Origin: Aeromicrobium piscarium
GTDB taxonomy: Bacteria; Actinomycetota; Actinomycetes; Propionibacteriales; Nocardioidaceae
Direction: 5' to 3'
Assembly: GCF_007421815.1 (NCBI RefSeq)
Contig: NZ_VLNT01000001.1
Span: 474,464 to 538,463, forward strand
DNA length: 64,000 nt
This document shows, piece by piece, positions 1 through 8,047 of the stretch; the first letter of the stretch is position 1, and every line of letters begins with the position of its first letter. Under the pieces are notes generated by a model, which saw only the letters and a list, made by a program, of their open reading frames with translations, was not told the DNA's origin and did not search any database. Position numbers and translations under genes: made by a program.

Positions 1-1
1 G

Positions 2-586
2 GCGCTGCCCGGTGATATCTCGACGACCGAGGGCATCGCCGATCTCGTCGCGCGGTACGGCGAGCTCGAGGACTCCCTGGACATCCTCGTCAACAACGCC
101 GGTGCGGCCTGGGGCGCACCCTTCGCGGAATTTCCCGAGTCCGGCTGGGACAAGGTCATGGACTTGAACGTGAAGACGCCGTTCTTCCTCACGCAGGCGC
201 TCGCTCCGTTGTTCGCCCGGCGCAATGGCGATCATCTGGCCAAGGTCATCAACATCGCCTCGATCGACGGCATCTCGCTCAACCCACAGGAGACGTACTC
301 CTATCACGCCTCGAAGTCCGCGGTCATCCAGCTGACGCGGCGGATGGCGGTTCGGCTCGTCGAGGACGGCATCGTGGTCTCGGCGATCGCGCCGGGCGCC
401 TTCGCCTCGCGGATGAACCAGGATGCCCGCGATCGTGCCGACGAGGTCGTGACCGGTGTCCCCTCGGGACGTATCGGCACGCCCGAGGACATGGCGGGTG
501 CCGCCATCTACCTGGCCTCTCGTGCGGGTGACTACGTCGTGGGCTCGACTCTGGTCGTCGACGGCGGTGTCACGCACGCCCGCTGA
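2..586 (+). CDS. SDR family oxidoreductase (5' truncated by window edge)
   Basis: The reading frame is open from base 2, so the N-terminus with the Gly-rich NAD(P) motif lies outside the window. Visible are the NNAG motif near 95, the catalytic Ser in INIASIDG, the YxxxK pair in SYHASKS and the usual C-terminal GSTLVVDGGV. This is a classical short-chain dehydrogenase/reductase of the FabG/RhlG-like type that oxidises or reduces an alcohol/ketone with NAD(P). The substrate is not predictable. A TetR regulator follows 74 bp downstream on the same strand, so it may belong to the same lipid or acyl-CoA related locus. Confidence 0.9.
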   Translation, partial: ALPGDISTTEGIADLVARYGELEDSLDILVNNAGAAWGAPFAEFPESGWDKVMDLNVKTPFFLTQALAPLFARRNGDHLAKVINIASIDGISLNPQETYSYHASKSAVIQLTRRMAVRLVEDGIVVSAIAPGAFASRMNQDARDRADEVVTGVPSGRIGTPEDMAGAAIYLASRAGDYVVGSTLVVDGGVTHAR

Positions 587-660
587 GCGATGCGGTCGCC
601 CGGCTCGGGCAAGATGGGTGCGGTGCGCCGCCGGACGGCGTGACGAGCAAGGAGGCGCGC

Positions 661-1272
661 GTGGCTGAGGACGACAACCGACGGACACCGGTCACCCCAC
701 GGGGTGCCCGGACCCGGCAGGCGCTCATCGACGCCGCCCGGGTCGTGTTCGAGCGCGACGGCTATCTCGACGCGCGGCTGACCGACATCACGGCGGAGGC
801 CCGCTGCTCGACAGGGTCGTTCTACACCTATTTCACCAGCAAGGAGGAGATCTTCGCCGCCGTCATGGAGATGACGAAGAACGAGATGCTCCATCCGGGG
901 GTGTCGAGGGTCAGTGAGGACGACGACCCGGTGGCGGTGATCGCGGCCAGCAACCGGAGCTATTTCGAGAGCTACCGCCGCAATGCCAAGCTGATGCAGC
1001 TGCTGGAGCAGGTGGCCAATGTCGATCCGCGGGTGCGGGAGGTGCGCCAGGAGCGCGCGCGGGCCTTCGTGGAGCGCAACGCCCGCAGCATCGCCGACCT
1101 GCAGGAGCGCGGGCTCGTCGACCCCGACCTCGACTCGCTGGTGGCCTCGTGGGCGCTGTCGAGCATGGTCAGCCGACTAGCGTTCAGCGCCTTCGTCCTG
1201 AAGGAGATCCCCGATGGCGATCACCTCGTCGACACCTGCACCCGGTTGTGGTGCAATGCGCTACGCCTGTGA
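661..1272 (+). CDS. TetR/AcrR family transcriptional regulator
   Basis: The N-terminal helix-turn-helix is clear: TRQALIDAARVVFERDG, then DITAEARCSTGSFYTYF with the typical FYTYF recognition-helix end. The C-terminal ligand domain is unspecific. I chose the GTG at 661 because AAGGAGG lies at 649-655, 5 nt upstream; the GTG at 640 has no Shine-Dalgarno. It is paralogous to the TetR at 13077-13781: both share FERDGY, GxFYTYF, a following EML H segment and an LxEQVA motif. It converges on an acyl-CoA dehydrogenase and is a plausible repressor of that fatty-acid-type pathway. Target and ligand are inference. Confidence 0.88.
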   Translation: MAEDDNRRTPVTPRGARTRQALIDAARVVFERDGYLDARLTDITAEARCSTGSFYTYFTSKEEIFAAVMEMTKNEMLHPGVSRVSEDDDPVAVIAASNRSYFESYRRNAKLMQLLEQVANVDPRVREVRQERARAFVERNARSIADLQERGLVDPDLDSLVASWALSSMVSRLAFSAFVLKEIPDGDHLVDTCTRLWCNALRL

Positions 1273-1287
1273 CGGGTGAGACATGAG

Positions 1288-1323
1288 CGAGGGGCGGCGG
1301 GGATGACTCCCCGCCGCCCCTCG
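1288..1323. terminator. Bidirectional hairpin terminator
   Basis: Two perfect 16-bp arms (CGAGGGGCGGCGGGGA and its complement) enclose the loop TGAC. It sits between the convergent TetR (stop 1272) and acyl-CoA dehydrogenase (stop 1339) genes. There is no T-tract, as is usual for actinobacterial terminators. Confidence 0.85.
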
Positions 1324-1338
1324 TGATCGGGCTGGACG

Positions 1339-2571
1339 TCAGCCGGCCGCGACGCTCTCGCGCATCCGCTTGAGCTCGCCGCGGGCGATGGTGCGCTTGT
1401 GCACCTCGTCGGGTCCGTCGGCGATCCGCAGCGTCCGCTGGTGCGCGTAGAAGCCCGCGAGCGGGACGTCATCGGTGACGCCGGCGCCGCCGTGCACCTG
1501 GATCGCCCGATCGATGATCTTGAGGGCCACCTGCGGGCCGGCGACCTTGATGGCCGCGATCTCGGTCCGCGCCTTCTGGTTCCCGACGGTGTCCATCAGC
1601 CAGGCGGTCTTGAGGGTCAGCAGTCGGATCATCTCGATATCGATGCGGGCCTCGGCGATCCAGTCCTGGATATTGGAGCGGTTGGCCACCGGCTCGCCGA
1701 AGGTGACGCGTTCCTGCGCGCGGCTGATCATCAGGTCCAGTGCGCGCTCGGCCATGCCGATCGAGCGCATGCAGTGGTGGATCCGCCCCGGCCCGAGGCG
1801 CGCCTGGCTGATCATGAAGCCGTCGCCCTCGCCGGCCAGCAGCGCCGTTGTCGGCACCCGGACGTCCTCGAAGAGAATCTCGGCATGACCCTCGCGGTCC
1901 TGGTAACCGAAGACCGGCAGCCCGCGCACGATGGTCACCCCGGGGGTGTCGAGCGGCACCACCATCATCGACTGCTGGCGGTGGGTCGCCGCCTGCGGAT
2001 CGGTCTTGCCCATGACGATGAGGACCCGGCAGTTCGCGTGCAGCGCATTCGAGGCGAACCACTTGCGCCCGTTGAGCACGTACTCGTCACCGTCGCGGGT
2101 CATCGAGAGCTGGACATTGGTGGCATCGGAGCTGGCGACGGCCGGCTCGGTCATGCAGAAGGCCGAGGCCATCTCGCCCGCCAGGAGGGGCTTGAGGTAC
2201 TTCTCCTTGTGCTCATCGGTGCCGAAGAGCTGGAGCACCTCCATGTTGCCGGTGTCGGGGGCATTGCAGTTGCAGGCCTCGGGGGCCAGATGCGGGCTCC
2301 GGCCCATGATCTCCGCGAGCGGGGCGTAGTCGAGATTGCTGAGACCGGGCGAGCCCCACTCCTCGTTCTGGTGGGGGTGGAAGAGGTTCCACAGGCCACG
2401 CGAGCGGGCCTCGGCCTTGAGCTCCTCGAGCACCGGCGGGTGGAAGTTCGGATTGCCCGACTCGGCCATCTGCGTGTGATAGACGCTCTCGGAGGGGTAG
2501 ACGTGCTCGTCCATGAAGGCGAGCAGCTTGTCCTGATATTCGCGGCTGCGCTCGGAGAAGGTGAATTCCAT
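1339..2571 (-). CDS. Acyl-CoA dehydrogenase (FadE, ACAD10/11-like)
   Basis: The 410-residue protein has the whole acyl-CoA dehydrogenase fold: an N-terminal helical domain, the FAD/substrate loop FCMTEPAVASSDATN (about 140-155), the middle beta-domain and the C-terminal helical domain with QVHGGAGVTDD. GPDEVHKRTIA near 390 carries the Glu expected as catalytic base. The opening (FSERSREYQDKLLAFMDEHVYP) matches the ACAD10/11-like subgroup. It would introduce the 2,3-double bond into an acyl-CoA and pass electrons to ETF. It follows the enoyl-CoA hydratase gene by 41 bp on the same strand, consistent with one beta-oxidation operon. Confidence 0.93.
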   Translation of the reverse strand: MEFTFSERSREYQDKLLAFMDEHVYPSESVYHTQMAESGNPNFHPPVLEELKAEARSRGLWNLFHPHQNEEWGSPGLSNLDYAPLAEIMGRSPHLAPEACNCNAPDTGNMEVLQLFGTDEHKEKYLKPLLAGEMASAFCMTEPAVASSDATNVQLSMTRDGDEYVLNGRKWFASNALHANCRVLIVMGKTDPQAATHRQQSMMVVPLDTPGVTIVRGLPVFGYQDREGHAEILFEDVRVPTTALLAGEGDGFMISQARLGPGRIHHCMRSIGMAERALDLMISRAQERVTFGEPVANRSNIQDWIAEARIDIEMIRLLTLKTAWLMDTVGNQKARTEIAAIKVAGPQVALKIIDRAIQVHGGAGVTDDVPLAGFYAHQRTLRIADGPDEVHKRTIARGELKRMRESVAAG

Positions 2572-2612
2572 GGTGTTCCTCTCGGTCGCCGGCGATCTTC
2601 GCCGGCTCGGGG

Positions 2613-3437
2613 TCAGGGGGTGTGCCAGCCTTGGGGGAAGGTCGGCGTCTGCTTGTCGACGAAGGCGCGCACGGCGGCGATGTGATCGGCGGTGAGCCCG
2701 GTCTGCTTGTGACGGGGCACCTCGGCGTCCATCGAGGAGTCCAGGTCCACCAGTGGTGCCTCGAGCAGGTTGAGCTTCATGCCCTCCAGCGCGTGCGAGG
2801 GGCCTTCGGCGAGCTGCCGCGCGAGCTGTGCGGTCCGTTCGTCGAGGTCGTCCTCCTCGACGAGCCAGTTCAGCAGTCCGAGTCCGACCGCCTCCTCGCC
2901 ACGTACGCGGGGGGAGAGGAACATCAGCTCACGGGCCTTGGCGGGTCCGACCAGGTGATGCAGCAACCAGGCGGCGCCGAAGTCTCCGGCCAGTCCGACC
3001 CCCGCGAAGGCGGTCGCGAAGACGCTGCGCGGTGTGCCGATGCGCAGGTCGGCCGCGAGCGCCAGTCCCAGGCCGGCTCCGGCCGCCGCGCCGCCGATCG
3101 AGGCGAGCACCGGCTTGGGAAAGCGGTGGAGGGCACCGACGGTGCGTCGCTGGTGTTCCTGCTGAGCCCGGATCGCGTCGAGGTCGACCTGCTCGGCGCC
3201 ATTGCCCTCACCGCCGCGCTCATCGAAGTCGCGGACATCGCCGCCGGAGCAGAAGGCTCGCCCCGCGCCCCGGATGACGACGGCGCCGACGTCGGACGAG
3301 GTGCTCATCGCGTCGAGCGTCGAGGCGAGGCCCTCGATCATCTCCACGGAGAGGGCATTGCGCCGATCGGCGCGGTTGAGGGTGATCGTCCCGACACCGT
3401 CGGCGATCTCGCTGAGGACGTGCGGCTCCTGCTCCAT
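2613..3437 (-). CDS. Enoyl-CoA hydratase/isomerase family protein (PaaG-like)
   Basis: A 274-residue crotonase-fold protein. It shows the oxyanion-hole segment GRAFCSGGD (about 60-68) and the second one AAGAGLGLALAADL. Where true hydratases carry the second catalytic Glu it has VGLAGDFGAAWLL, with Asp, as in PaaG-type isomerases. It probably acts on an unsaturated acyl-CoA by hydration or double-bond shift. It is the first gene of a minus-strand pair with the acyl-CoA dehydrogenase. A palindrome (3467-3479) lies 30 bp upstream of its start. The substrate is not known from the sequence. Confidence 0.88.
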   Translation of the reverse strand: MEQEPHVLSEIADGVGTITLNRADRRNALSVEMIEGLASTLDAMSTSSDVGAVVIRGAGRAFCSGGDVRDFDERGGEGNGAEQVDLDAIRAQQEHQRRTVGALHRFPKPVLASIGGAAAGAGLGLALAADLRIGTPRSVFATAFAGVGLAGDFGAAWLLHHLVGPAKARELMFLSPRVRGEEAVGLGLLNWLVEEDDLDERTAQLARQLAEGPSHALEGMKLNLLEAPLVDLDSSMDAEVPRHKQTGLTADHIAAVRAFVDKQTPTFPQGWHTP

Positions 3438-3466
3438 CGGCCTGCCTTCGAAAAATAAGATGAGTT

Positions 3467-3479
3467 CAAGTTCAACTTG
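3467..3479 (-). promoter_or_regulatory. Palindromic operator candidate upstream of the enoyl-CoA hydratase operon
   Basis: CAAGTT-C-AACTTG is a perfect inverted repeat with a single central base, in an unusually AT-rich patch (3449-3479) just upstream of the start at 3437. Position and symmetry suit a TetR-type repressor site. The TetR at 661 is the nearest candidate; this is inference. Confidence 0.5.
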
Positions 3480-3530
3480 GACGGTAGTCGTCCGGCGCGG
3501 GATCGGTCAAGACGGTGTCCGGGTCGCTGC

Positions 3531-4118
3531 TCAGGGGCGGGTGACCGAGAGGATGCGGAACCCCTTCGCGCTCGCCTCGCGACGGGTAGGGAAGCCCTGC
3601 TGCTCCAGCCAACGCTGCAGGGAGTCGGCGCCGAGGTTCTTGCCCACCACCAGTCGCGCCTCACCGGAGCGGGACAATCGCGGCAGCCAGGTCAGCAGCA
3701 GCTCGTGCAGCGCCTCCTTGCCGATGCGGATCGGGGGATTGGACCAGATCGCATCGAAGGTCACGTCGGCCGGTACCTCGTCCGGGCGGGCGGCGCGCAC
3801 CGCGAGCGCGTGGCGCTCAGCATTGCGGCGGGTCAGGTCGAGCGCGCGCTCGTTGACGTCGACGGCCCAGACGTCGAGCCCCTCTCCGGCCAGGGAACAG
3901 GCGATCGGGCCCCAGCCGCAGCCGAGGTCGAGGACGGTGGCCGGGGCGAGCGGGGGCGTGCTGTGCTGGAGCAGCAGGGCCGTCGCCTTGTCCAGCGCGC
4001 CGTGGGCGAAGACCCCGCCGGAGGTCGTGTACCGGCGCTGGGTGCCCCATACGGTGACCGTCGTCTCGCGCTCGTCGGCCGCCGACGACGGGTCGGCCTC
4101 GAAGTACTGCTCACCCAC
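3531..4118 (-). CDS. Class I SAM-dependent methyltransferase, RsmC-like
   Basis: The 195-residue protein has the SAM-binding motif VLDLGCGWGPIA (about 62-73), the acidic ribose-binding segment VWAVDVNERAL, and the N6/N2-type catalytic motif SNPPIRIGKEALHELL. The SNPPIR(I/V)GK form is typical of the RsmC/YbiN-like RNA guanine-N2 methyltransferase family, which modifies 16S rRNA. It is about the size of the catalytic half only, as usual in actinobacteria. The start is GTG, directly after a leaderless-type promoter. The rRNA target is a family-level inference. Confidence 0.85.
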   Translation of the reverse strand: MGEQYFEADPSSAADERETTVTVWGTQRRYTTSGGVFAHGALDKATALLLQHSTPPLAPATVLDLGCGWGPIACSLAGEGLDVWAVDVNERALDLTRRNAERHALAVRAARPDEVPADVTFDAIWSNPPIRIGKEALHELLLTWLPRLSRSGEARLVVGKNLGADSLQRWLEQQGFPTRREASAKGFRILSVTRP

Positions 4119-4124
4119 CGTCCC

Positions 4125-4130
4125 AGACTA
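4125..4130 (-). promoter_or_regulatory. -10 box TAGTCT, leaderless start
   Basis: On the minus strand TAGTCT ends 6 nt before the GTG at 4118, so transcription should begin at or next to the start codon. Confidence 0.6.
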
Positions 4131-4153
4131 GGCCGTGCGCCCCGCGGCCACCT

Positions 4154-4251
4154 GGGGCGGTGTGTGGTCAACCAGGCGGGCCGGCGCCGGTGGCTGGTGG
4201 CTCACCACTCGATCGGCGGGCGGGGGACCGGTGTTGATGGCTCACCGCCCC
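4154..4251. repeat. GGCGGT intergenic repeat, cluster 1
   Basis: Three copies of a short motif in both orientations: GGGGCGGTGTGTGGTCAACC at the left end, GTGTTGATGGCTCACCGCCC (inverted) at the right end, and a degenerate inverted copy GGTGGCTCACCA in the middle. It fills the gap between the YjbR-like and RsmC-like genes. Variable part: (C/T)(A/G)TCAAC. Confidence 0.7.
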
Positions 4252-4261
4252 CGGGTTGGCG

Positions 4262-4624
4262 TCAGCGAGTTTCGTGCTCGGCGAGCCAGGCCTTGCGGAC
4301 CCGTGGCTTGGCGACGGCCAGCCACGCCTCGGTCAAGAGCTCGCGCAGTTCGTCGGCGTCGGCCTCTCCCGGGCGGACGAGCACAGCATTCGTGCCGAAC
4401 TTCCGGAAGTGGTCGATCGTGTAGTACGGCGCATCGGGATCGCCGAGCAGGGCCTCGAGCTCATCCGGGGCGACCTTGAACGCTACCGAGCCGGGACTGT
4501 CCGGGGCGTCGCGCCACCAGGCGACCAGCACACCTCCGGCCTTCACCGCCGGCATGTTCCAGGTGGTCGTGAGCTCGGTCGAGGGGAACTCCAGCAGGTA
4601 GGCCACGATCTCGTCCCAGGTCAT
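4262..4624 (-). CDS. MmcQ/YjbR family protein
   Basis: A 120-residue protein with the YjbR/CyaY-like fold: N-terminal WDEIVAYLLEFP, a central beta-sheet with LVAWWR, FKVAPDELEALL, then YYTIDHFRKFGTNAVLV and a C-terminal helix ending WLAVAKPRVRKAWLAEH. The family is a double-wing DNA-binding-like fold with no firmly established role. It starts 3 bp after the Nudix stop codon and is surely cotranscribed with it. Confidence 0.85.
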   Translation of the reverse strand: MTWDEIVAYLLEFPSTELTTTWNMPAVKAGGVLVAWWRDAPDSPGSVAFKVAPDELEALLGDPDAPYYTIDHFRKFGTNAVLVRPGEADADELRELLTEAWLAVAKPRVRKAWLAEHETR

Positions 4625-4627
4625 GGC

Positions 4628-5089
4628 TCAGTGTGGCACCGACTGCGCCCAGCGGTCGAGGAGCTCGCGTTGCCCGGCGACGATGCGCTCGCCGGCCTCG
4701 GCAGGGGAGAACCAGGCGACGCGGTCGACCTCGGGGAAGTCCTGTTCCTGTCCGGATCTCGGTGGCCAGACCATCGTGAAGGTGCCGGGGTTGATCGTCG
4801 CCGGATCGAGATCGTGCTCGACCGTCCAGGCGTGGACGATCTTGCGGGACTGCCGGATCGTGCCGAGCGAGATGTAGGGTCCGTCCGGTGCCGGCAGGCC
4901 CAGCTCCTCGGTGAACTCGCGTAGCGCGCACGCCAGCGGCTCCTCGTCCGACTCGATCTCGCCCTTGGGGATCGACCACGCTCCGGCGTCCTTGCGCGAC
5001 CAGAAGGGCCCGCCCATGTGCCCGAGGAGGATCTCGGCGATGTCCGCCCGCCGGCGGTACAGCAGCAGCCCGGCGCTCTCGACGGTCAT
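4628..5089 (-). CDS. Nudix hydrolase
   Basis: A complete Nudix box is visible: GEIESDEEPLACALREFTEELGL fits GX5EX7REUXEEXGU (written here as G, E, REF and EELG positions about 43-65). The N-terminus SAGLLLYRR leads into the beta-strand of the fold. Such proteins hydrolyse nucleoside diphosphates linked to another moiety; this short form (153 residues) resembles MutT/Ap4A-like members. I chose the ATG at 5089 because it follows the truA stop; a longer frame from 5158 would run 62 bp into truA. Confidence 0.88.
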   Translation of the reverse strand: MTVESAGLLLYRRRADIAEILLGHMGGPFWSRKDAGAWSIPKGEIESDEEPLACALREFTEELGLPAPDGPYISLGTIRQSRKIVHAWTVEHDLDPATINPGTFTMVWPPRSGQEQDFPEVDRVAWFSPAEAGERIVAGQRELLDRWAQSVPH

Positions 5090-5096
5090 GAGCGGC

Positions 5097-5897
5097 TCAC
5101 GGCCGCCCGTCGCGGCGCTGTCGTGCCTCGGTGACCCGCGCGGCGAGGCCGTCGGCATCGGGATACCGCACCTCTTCGAGGACGAGGCCGTGGGCGGGCA
5201 TGACCTTCACGCGCGGGTCACGTCGCCCCGCAGCCAGGATCTCGGCGGCGAACTCGGGCGGGTACCGGCGCTCGCCGACGGCCACGAGGCAGCCCATGAG
5301 CGAGCGCACCATCGAGTGGCAGAAGGCATCGGCGCGGACGGTGGTCGCCAGCGTCTCCCCGCCGCGGACGGTCCGCAGATCCAGCAGCGTGCGGATGGTG
5401 GTGGCGCCGTCACGCCGCTTGCAGAAGGCGGCGAAGTCGTGCTCTCCGAGCAGGTGCCGCGCGGCGGCGTTCATCAGCTCGACGTCCAGCGGCCGGGGCT
5501 GCGCCACGATCATGCCCCGGGCCAGCGGATCGGGGCCGGCCGGGTGGTCGGTCATGCGGTAGACATAGCGGCGTTCGAGGGCGGCGAAGCGCGCGTCGAA
5601 GTGCTCGGGAGCCTGCGTGACGGACTTGATGCGGATGTCCGCGGGGGCGATCCGGCGCAGCCGCCGCTCCACCACGCCCGGATGCGAGTCGACGTCCACG
5701 TGGGCCACCTGGCCTCGTGCGTGCACCCCGGCGTCGGTGCGCCCGGCGCAGGTGACGGCGGGCGGTTCGGGCAGTCGCAGCACGGTGCGGAGAGCCTGTT
5801 CCAGCTCGCCCTGCACGGTGCGCAGGCCGGGCTGGGCTGCCCACCCCTTGAAGTCGGTTCCGTCGTAGGCCAGGTCGATCCGCATCCGCATCCGCAC
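5097..5897 (-). CDS. truA: tRNA pseudouridine(38-40) synthase TruA
   Basis: A 266-residue protein with all TruA landmarks: N-terminal DLAYDGTDFKGWAAQP, the catalytic-Asp motif CAGRTDAGVHARGQVAHV (Asp near 57), RRYVYRM and the C-terminal FCHSMVRSLMG. It isomerises uridines 38-40 in tRNA anticodon arms. The GTG at 5897 is preceded by a -10 box at leaderless distance; the first residues MRMRMR allow internal ATGs. In mycobacteria truA lies in the rpoA-rplQ block near rplM, and here an accessory catabolic block separates it from rplM. Confidence 0.96.
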   Translation of the reverse strand: MRMRMRIDLAYDGTDFKGWAAQPGLRTVQGELEQALRTVLRLPEPPAVTCAGRTDAGVHARGQVAHVDVDSHPGVVERRLRRIAPADIRIKSVTQAPEHFDARFAALERRYVYRMTDHPAGPDPLARGMIVAQPRPLDVELMNAAARHLLGEHDFAAFCKRRDGATTIRTLLDLRTVRGGETLATTVRADAFCHSMVRSLMGCLVAVGERRYPPEFAAEILAAGRRDPRVKVMPAHGLVLEEVRYPDADGLAARVTEARQRRDGRP

Positions 5898-5903
5898 CGC
5901 ACC

Positions 5904-5909
5904 ATCCTA
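5904..5909 (-). promoter_or_regulatory. -10 box TAGGAT of truA, leaderless start
   Basis: TAGGAT on the minus strand ends 6 nt before the GTG at 5897, giving a leaderless truA-nudix-yjbR transcript. Confidence 0.6.
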
Positions 5910-6073
5910 GAGGCCGTCCTCGATCCGGTCGTGGCGCTGGCGGGATGGTCGTTCGGGTGGGTTTTCGTCTGGCCTTCTCGGGTGGATCGGTGCGCGGCGC
6001 AGGGCCCGTGAGCGCCGTTTCTGCTCTGGTCCCAGGGGAAAAGCGGGCTCTCGAAACTCTACTCGAGAATCTA

Positions 6074-6103
6074 TTGACTTTAAAAAAAATCTATGATGCA
6101 TAG
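6074..6103 (+). promoter_or_regulatory. Promoter/operator region of the importer-catabolic operon
   Basis: A very AT-rich island upstream of the lipoprotein gene holds TTGACT (6074-6079) and the palindrome CTATG-ATG-CATAG (6091-6103). The palindrome overlaps the place where the -10 should be, as expected for a repressor site. A second TTGACA occurs at 6144-6149. I see no clean -10, so the exact start of transcription is open. The rest of 5898-6181 holds nothing else recognisable. Confidence 0.5.
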
Positions 6104-6181
6104 TTGAAACAAGATTCAGTTATGAGTAGGGTCACACCACCGCTTGACAATGTGATCTACCTCATAGCCCTTGGAGTGGCC

Positions 6182-7177
6182 ATGTCTCTCAAGAAATTCA
6201 CCGCTGCCGGCGCCGCGCTCGCTCTGTCATTGGGTCTCGCGGCCTGCGGGTCGGACGATCCCGCCGCCGAGGGCGATGCGGCTCCGACGCCGATCAGCGT
6301 CTACTACACGTCGCCATTGGCCGGATACTCGATCATCCAGGTGGCGGACGACCAGGATCTCTTCCCCGATGACATCGATGTGTCGGTGGAGGGCGGAGAC
6401 TCCACCGTCGGCGTCACCCTCGCCTCCAGCGGGCGCGTGCAGATGTACCTCAACACCGCCCCGATGACCGAGAACATCGCGCACGGGGGAGCGGCCCTCG
6501 CCTGGGCCGCCACCTGGACCGAGGGCATGAACACGCTCTTCATCGGTCGCAACGGGGTCGAGTCCCTCGAGGACATGAAGGGACGCTCGCTCGGCATCGT
6601 GCAGCCGGGGCTCACCCTCTCGGTGATCGCCAACGACGCGCTGATCGACGCTGGTCTCTCCCAGGACGACTACAAGTCGGTCTCCCTCGGCACCGTGCCG
6701 GCGCTGGCCGGGGCCTTCGCCGCCGGCACGGTCGACGGGGTCGTGCTCGATCGCATCACCGCCCAGCGACTGCTCTCGGAGGTCGACGGCTCGGTGGAGC
6801 TCTTCGACTACTACGACGGAACCCCCTTCGTCGGCAGTGGCGTCAGTGTGAACACCGACTGGCTCGAGGAGAATCCCGAGGCGGCGACCTCCTTCCTCGA
6901 AGGCCTCCAGGCCGCCCTCGACTTCATGAGCGAGAACCCTGAGGAAGCCAAGAAGTCGATCAGCGCGATGACGGGTATCACCGATGCCGCTGCACTCGAC
7001 GCCGCCTATCAGGACTTCATGGATCACTCCACCGACACGCTGATGCCGGTCTCCGAGGAGCAGATGAACGCCTCGATGAGGATGCTCCGCAATGAGGGCA
7101 ATGACTGGGCCACGGACGAGTTCGGTGCCTCCGTCGTCATCGACCCGTCCTATGTCGAGCAGGCGCTCGAGCGGTGA
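6182..7177 (+). CDS. ABC transporter substrate-binding lipoprotein (NMT1/THI5/SsuA-like)
   Basis: A 331-residue lipoprotein: signal peptide MSLKKFTAAGAALALSLG with lipobox LAAC (Cys at about 22), followed by a periplasmic-binding fold of the NMT1/TauA type (PISVYYTSPLAGYSIIQVADDQDLF; later LEDMKGRSLGIVQPG). These bind small organic molecules such as sulfonates, thiamine precursors or aromatics. The start is ATG 6182 after GGAG at 6172; the longer frame from 6104 would bury the signal peptide. The stop overlaps the permease start (GTGA). It is the first gene of an operon running to about 13.0 kb. Confidence 0.9.
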   Translation: MSLKKFTAAGAALALSLGLAACGSDDPAAEGDAAPTPISVYYTSPLAGYSIIQVADDQDLFPDDIDVSVEGGDSTVGVTLASSGRVQMYLNTAPMTENIAHGGAALAWAATWTEGMNTLFIGRNGVESLEDMKGRSLGIVQPGLTLSVIANDALIDAGLSQDDYKSVSLGTVPALAGAFAAGTVDGVVLDRITAQRLLSEVDGSVELFDYYDGTPFVGSGVSVNTDWLEENPEAATSFLEGLQAALDFMSENPEEAKKSISAMTGITDAAALDAAYQDFMDHSTDTLMPVSEEQMNASMRMLRNEGNDWATDEFGASVVIDPSYVEQALER

Positions 7178-8022
7178 GCGCGGTGACCATCGAGACGCCC
7201 CCGGCGACCGCCGGACCAGCACCGGGAAGGCGGCGGCGCACGCGTAAGCCCGCCTCGCGCTCCGCCCTCTCCACCCGCAGCCGACTGCTCCTCGGCGGAG
7301 CCGGACTGGTCGGCGTCATCGCGCTCTGGGAGATCGCCAGCAGGCTCGGGTGGGTCGACCCGCTCGTGGCGAGCTCACCCTCGGGAGTGGCCACCAGTGC
7401 GGTCGACCTGATCGAGAACGGCACCCTGCTACCGGCCATGGGATCCACCTTGCGGCTGTTCCTCATCGGCTTCGGCATCTCGCTGGGAGCCGGGCTCATC
7501 ATCGGCACCCTGTGCGGCTGGTACCAGCGGATCGACGCGGTCCTCGACCCGTGGATCTCGATCCTCTACGCCAGTCCACGCATCGCCTTCCTGCCCCTGA
7601 TCGCCGTCTGGTTCGGGCCGGGCTTCCTCGGCCAGCTCGTCGTCGTGATCCTGATCGCCGTCTTCCCGATCATCATCAACGTGGCCTCCGGGGTGCGGGC
7701 GATCGACCGCGACCACCTCCGGATGGCACAGAGCTTCGGCGCCACCAATCGCGACGTGCTGCTCAAGATCGCGCTTCCCGGCGCGATCCCCGCCGTCGCC
7801 TCGGGCATCAAACAGGGCATGATGCAGGGCCTTCTCGGCGTGGTCGTCGCGGAGTACTTCCTCGGTAACACGGGCATCGGCGGACTGATCTTCCAGGCCG
7901 GCCTGATGCTGCGCACCGGTGAGGCGCTGCTCGGCGCGGTCATCTTCGCCGCCGCGGCACTCGCCCTGTCCTCCGCGCTGCGCAAGGTCGAGTCCAAGCT
8001 CGACCGCTGGCGCACCGCCTGA
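7174..8022 (+). CDS. ABC transporter permease (SsuC/TauC-like)
   Basis: A 282-residue membrane protein with a basic N-terminal tail, then about six transmembrane helices. The EAA loop that contacts the ATPase is seen as AQSFGATNRDVLLKIALPGAIPAV. The family partners NMT1/SsuA-type binding proteins. The GTG start overlaps the stop of the lipoprotein gene, so the two are translationally coupled. Substrate as for the importer as a whole: unknown small organic compound. Confidence 0.92.
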   Translation: MSAVTIETPPATAGPAPGRRRRTRKPASRSALSTRSRLLLGGAGLVGVIALWEIASRLGWVDPLVASSPSGVATSAVDLIENGTLLPAMGSTLRLFLIGFGISLGAGLIIGTLCGWYQRIDAVLDPWISILYASPRIAFLPLIAVWFGPGFLGQLVVVILIAVFPIIINVASGVRAIDRDHLRMAQSFGATNRDVLLKIALPGAIPAVASGIKQGMMQGLLGVVVAEYFLGNTGIGGLIFQAGLMLRTGEALLGAVIFAAAALALSSALRKVESKLDRWRTA

Positions 8023-8047
8023 CCCTCCCGACAGAAAGGAGACGACC

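Noticed and set aside
61..586. Start of the first SDR gene at the internal Met 158
   Set aside because: The frame is open to the window edge and NNAG lies upstream of that Met, so the gene is truncated at its 5' end rather than starting at 158.
1284..1295. A further mini-cistron starting ATGAGCGAG after the first TetR gene
   Set aside because: It does not overlap the upstream stop, has no coupled downstream gene, and the sequence is the start of the terminator hairpin.
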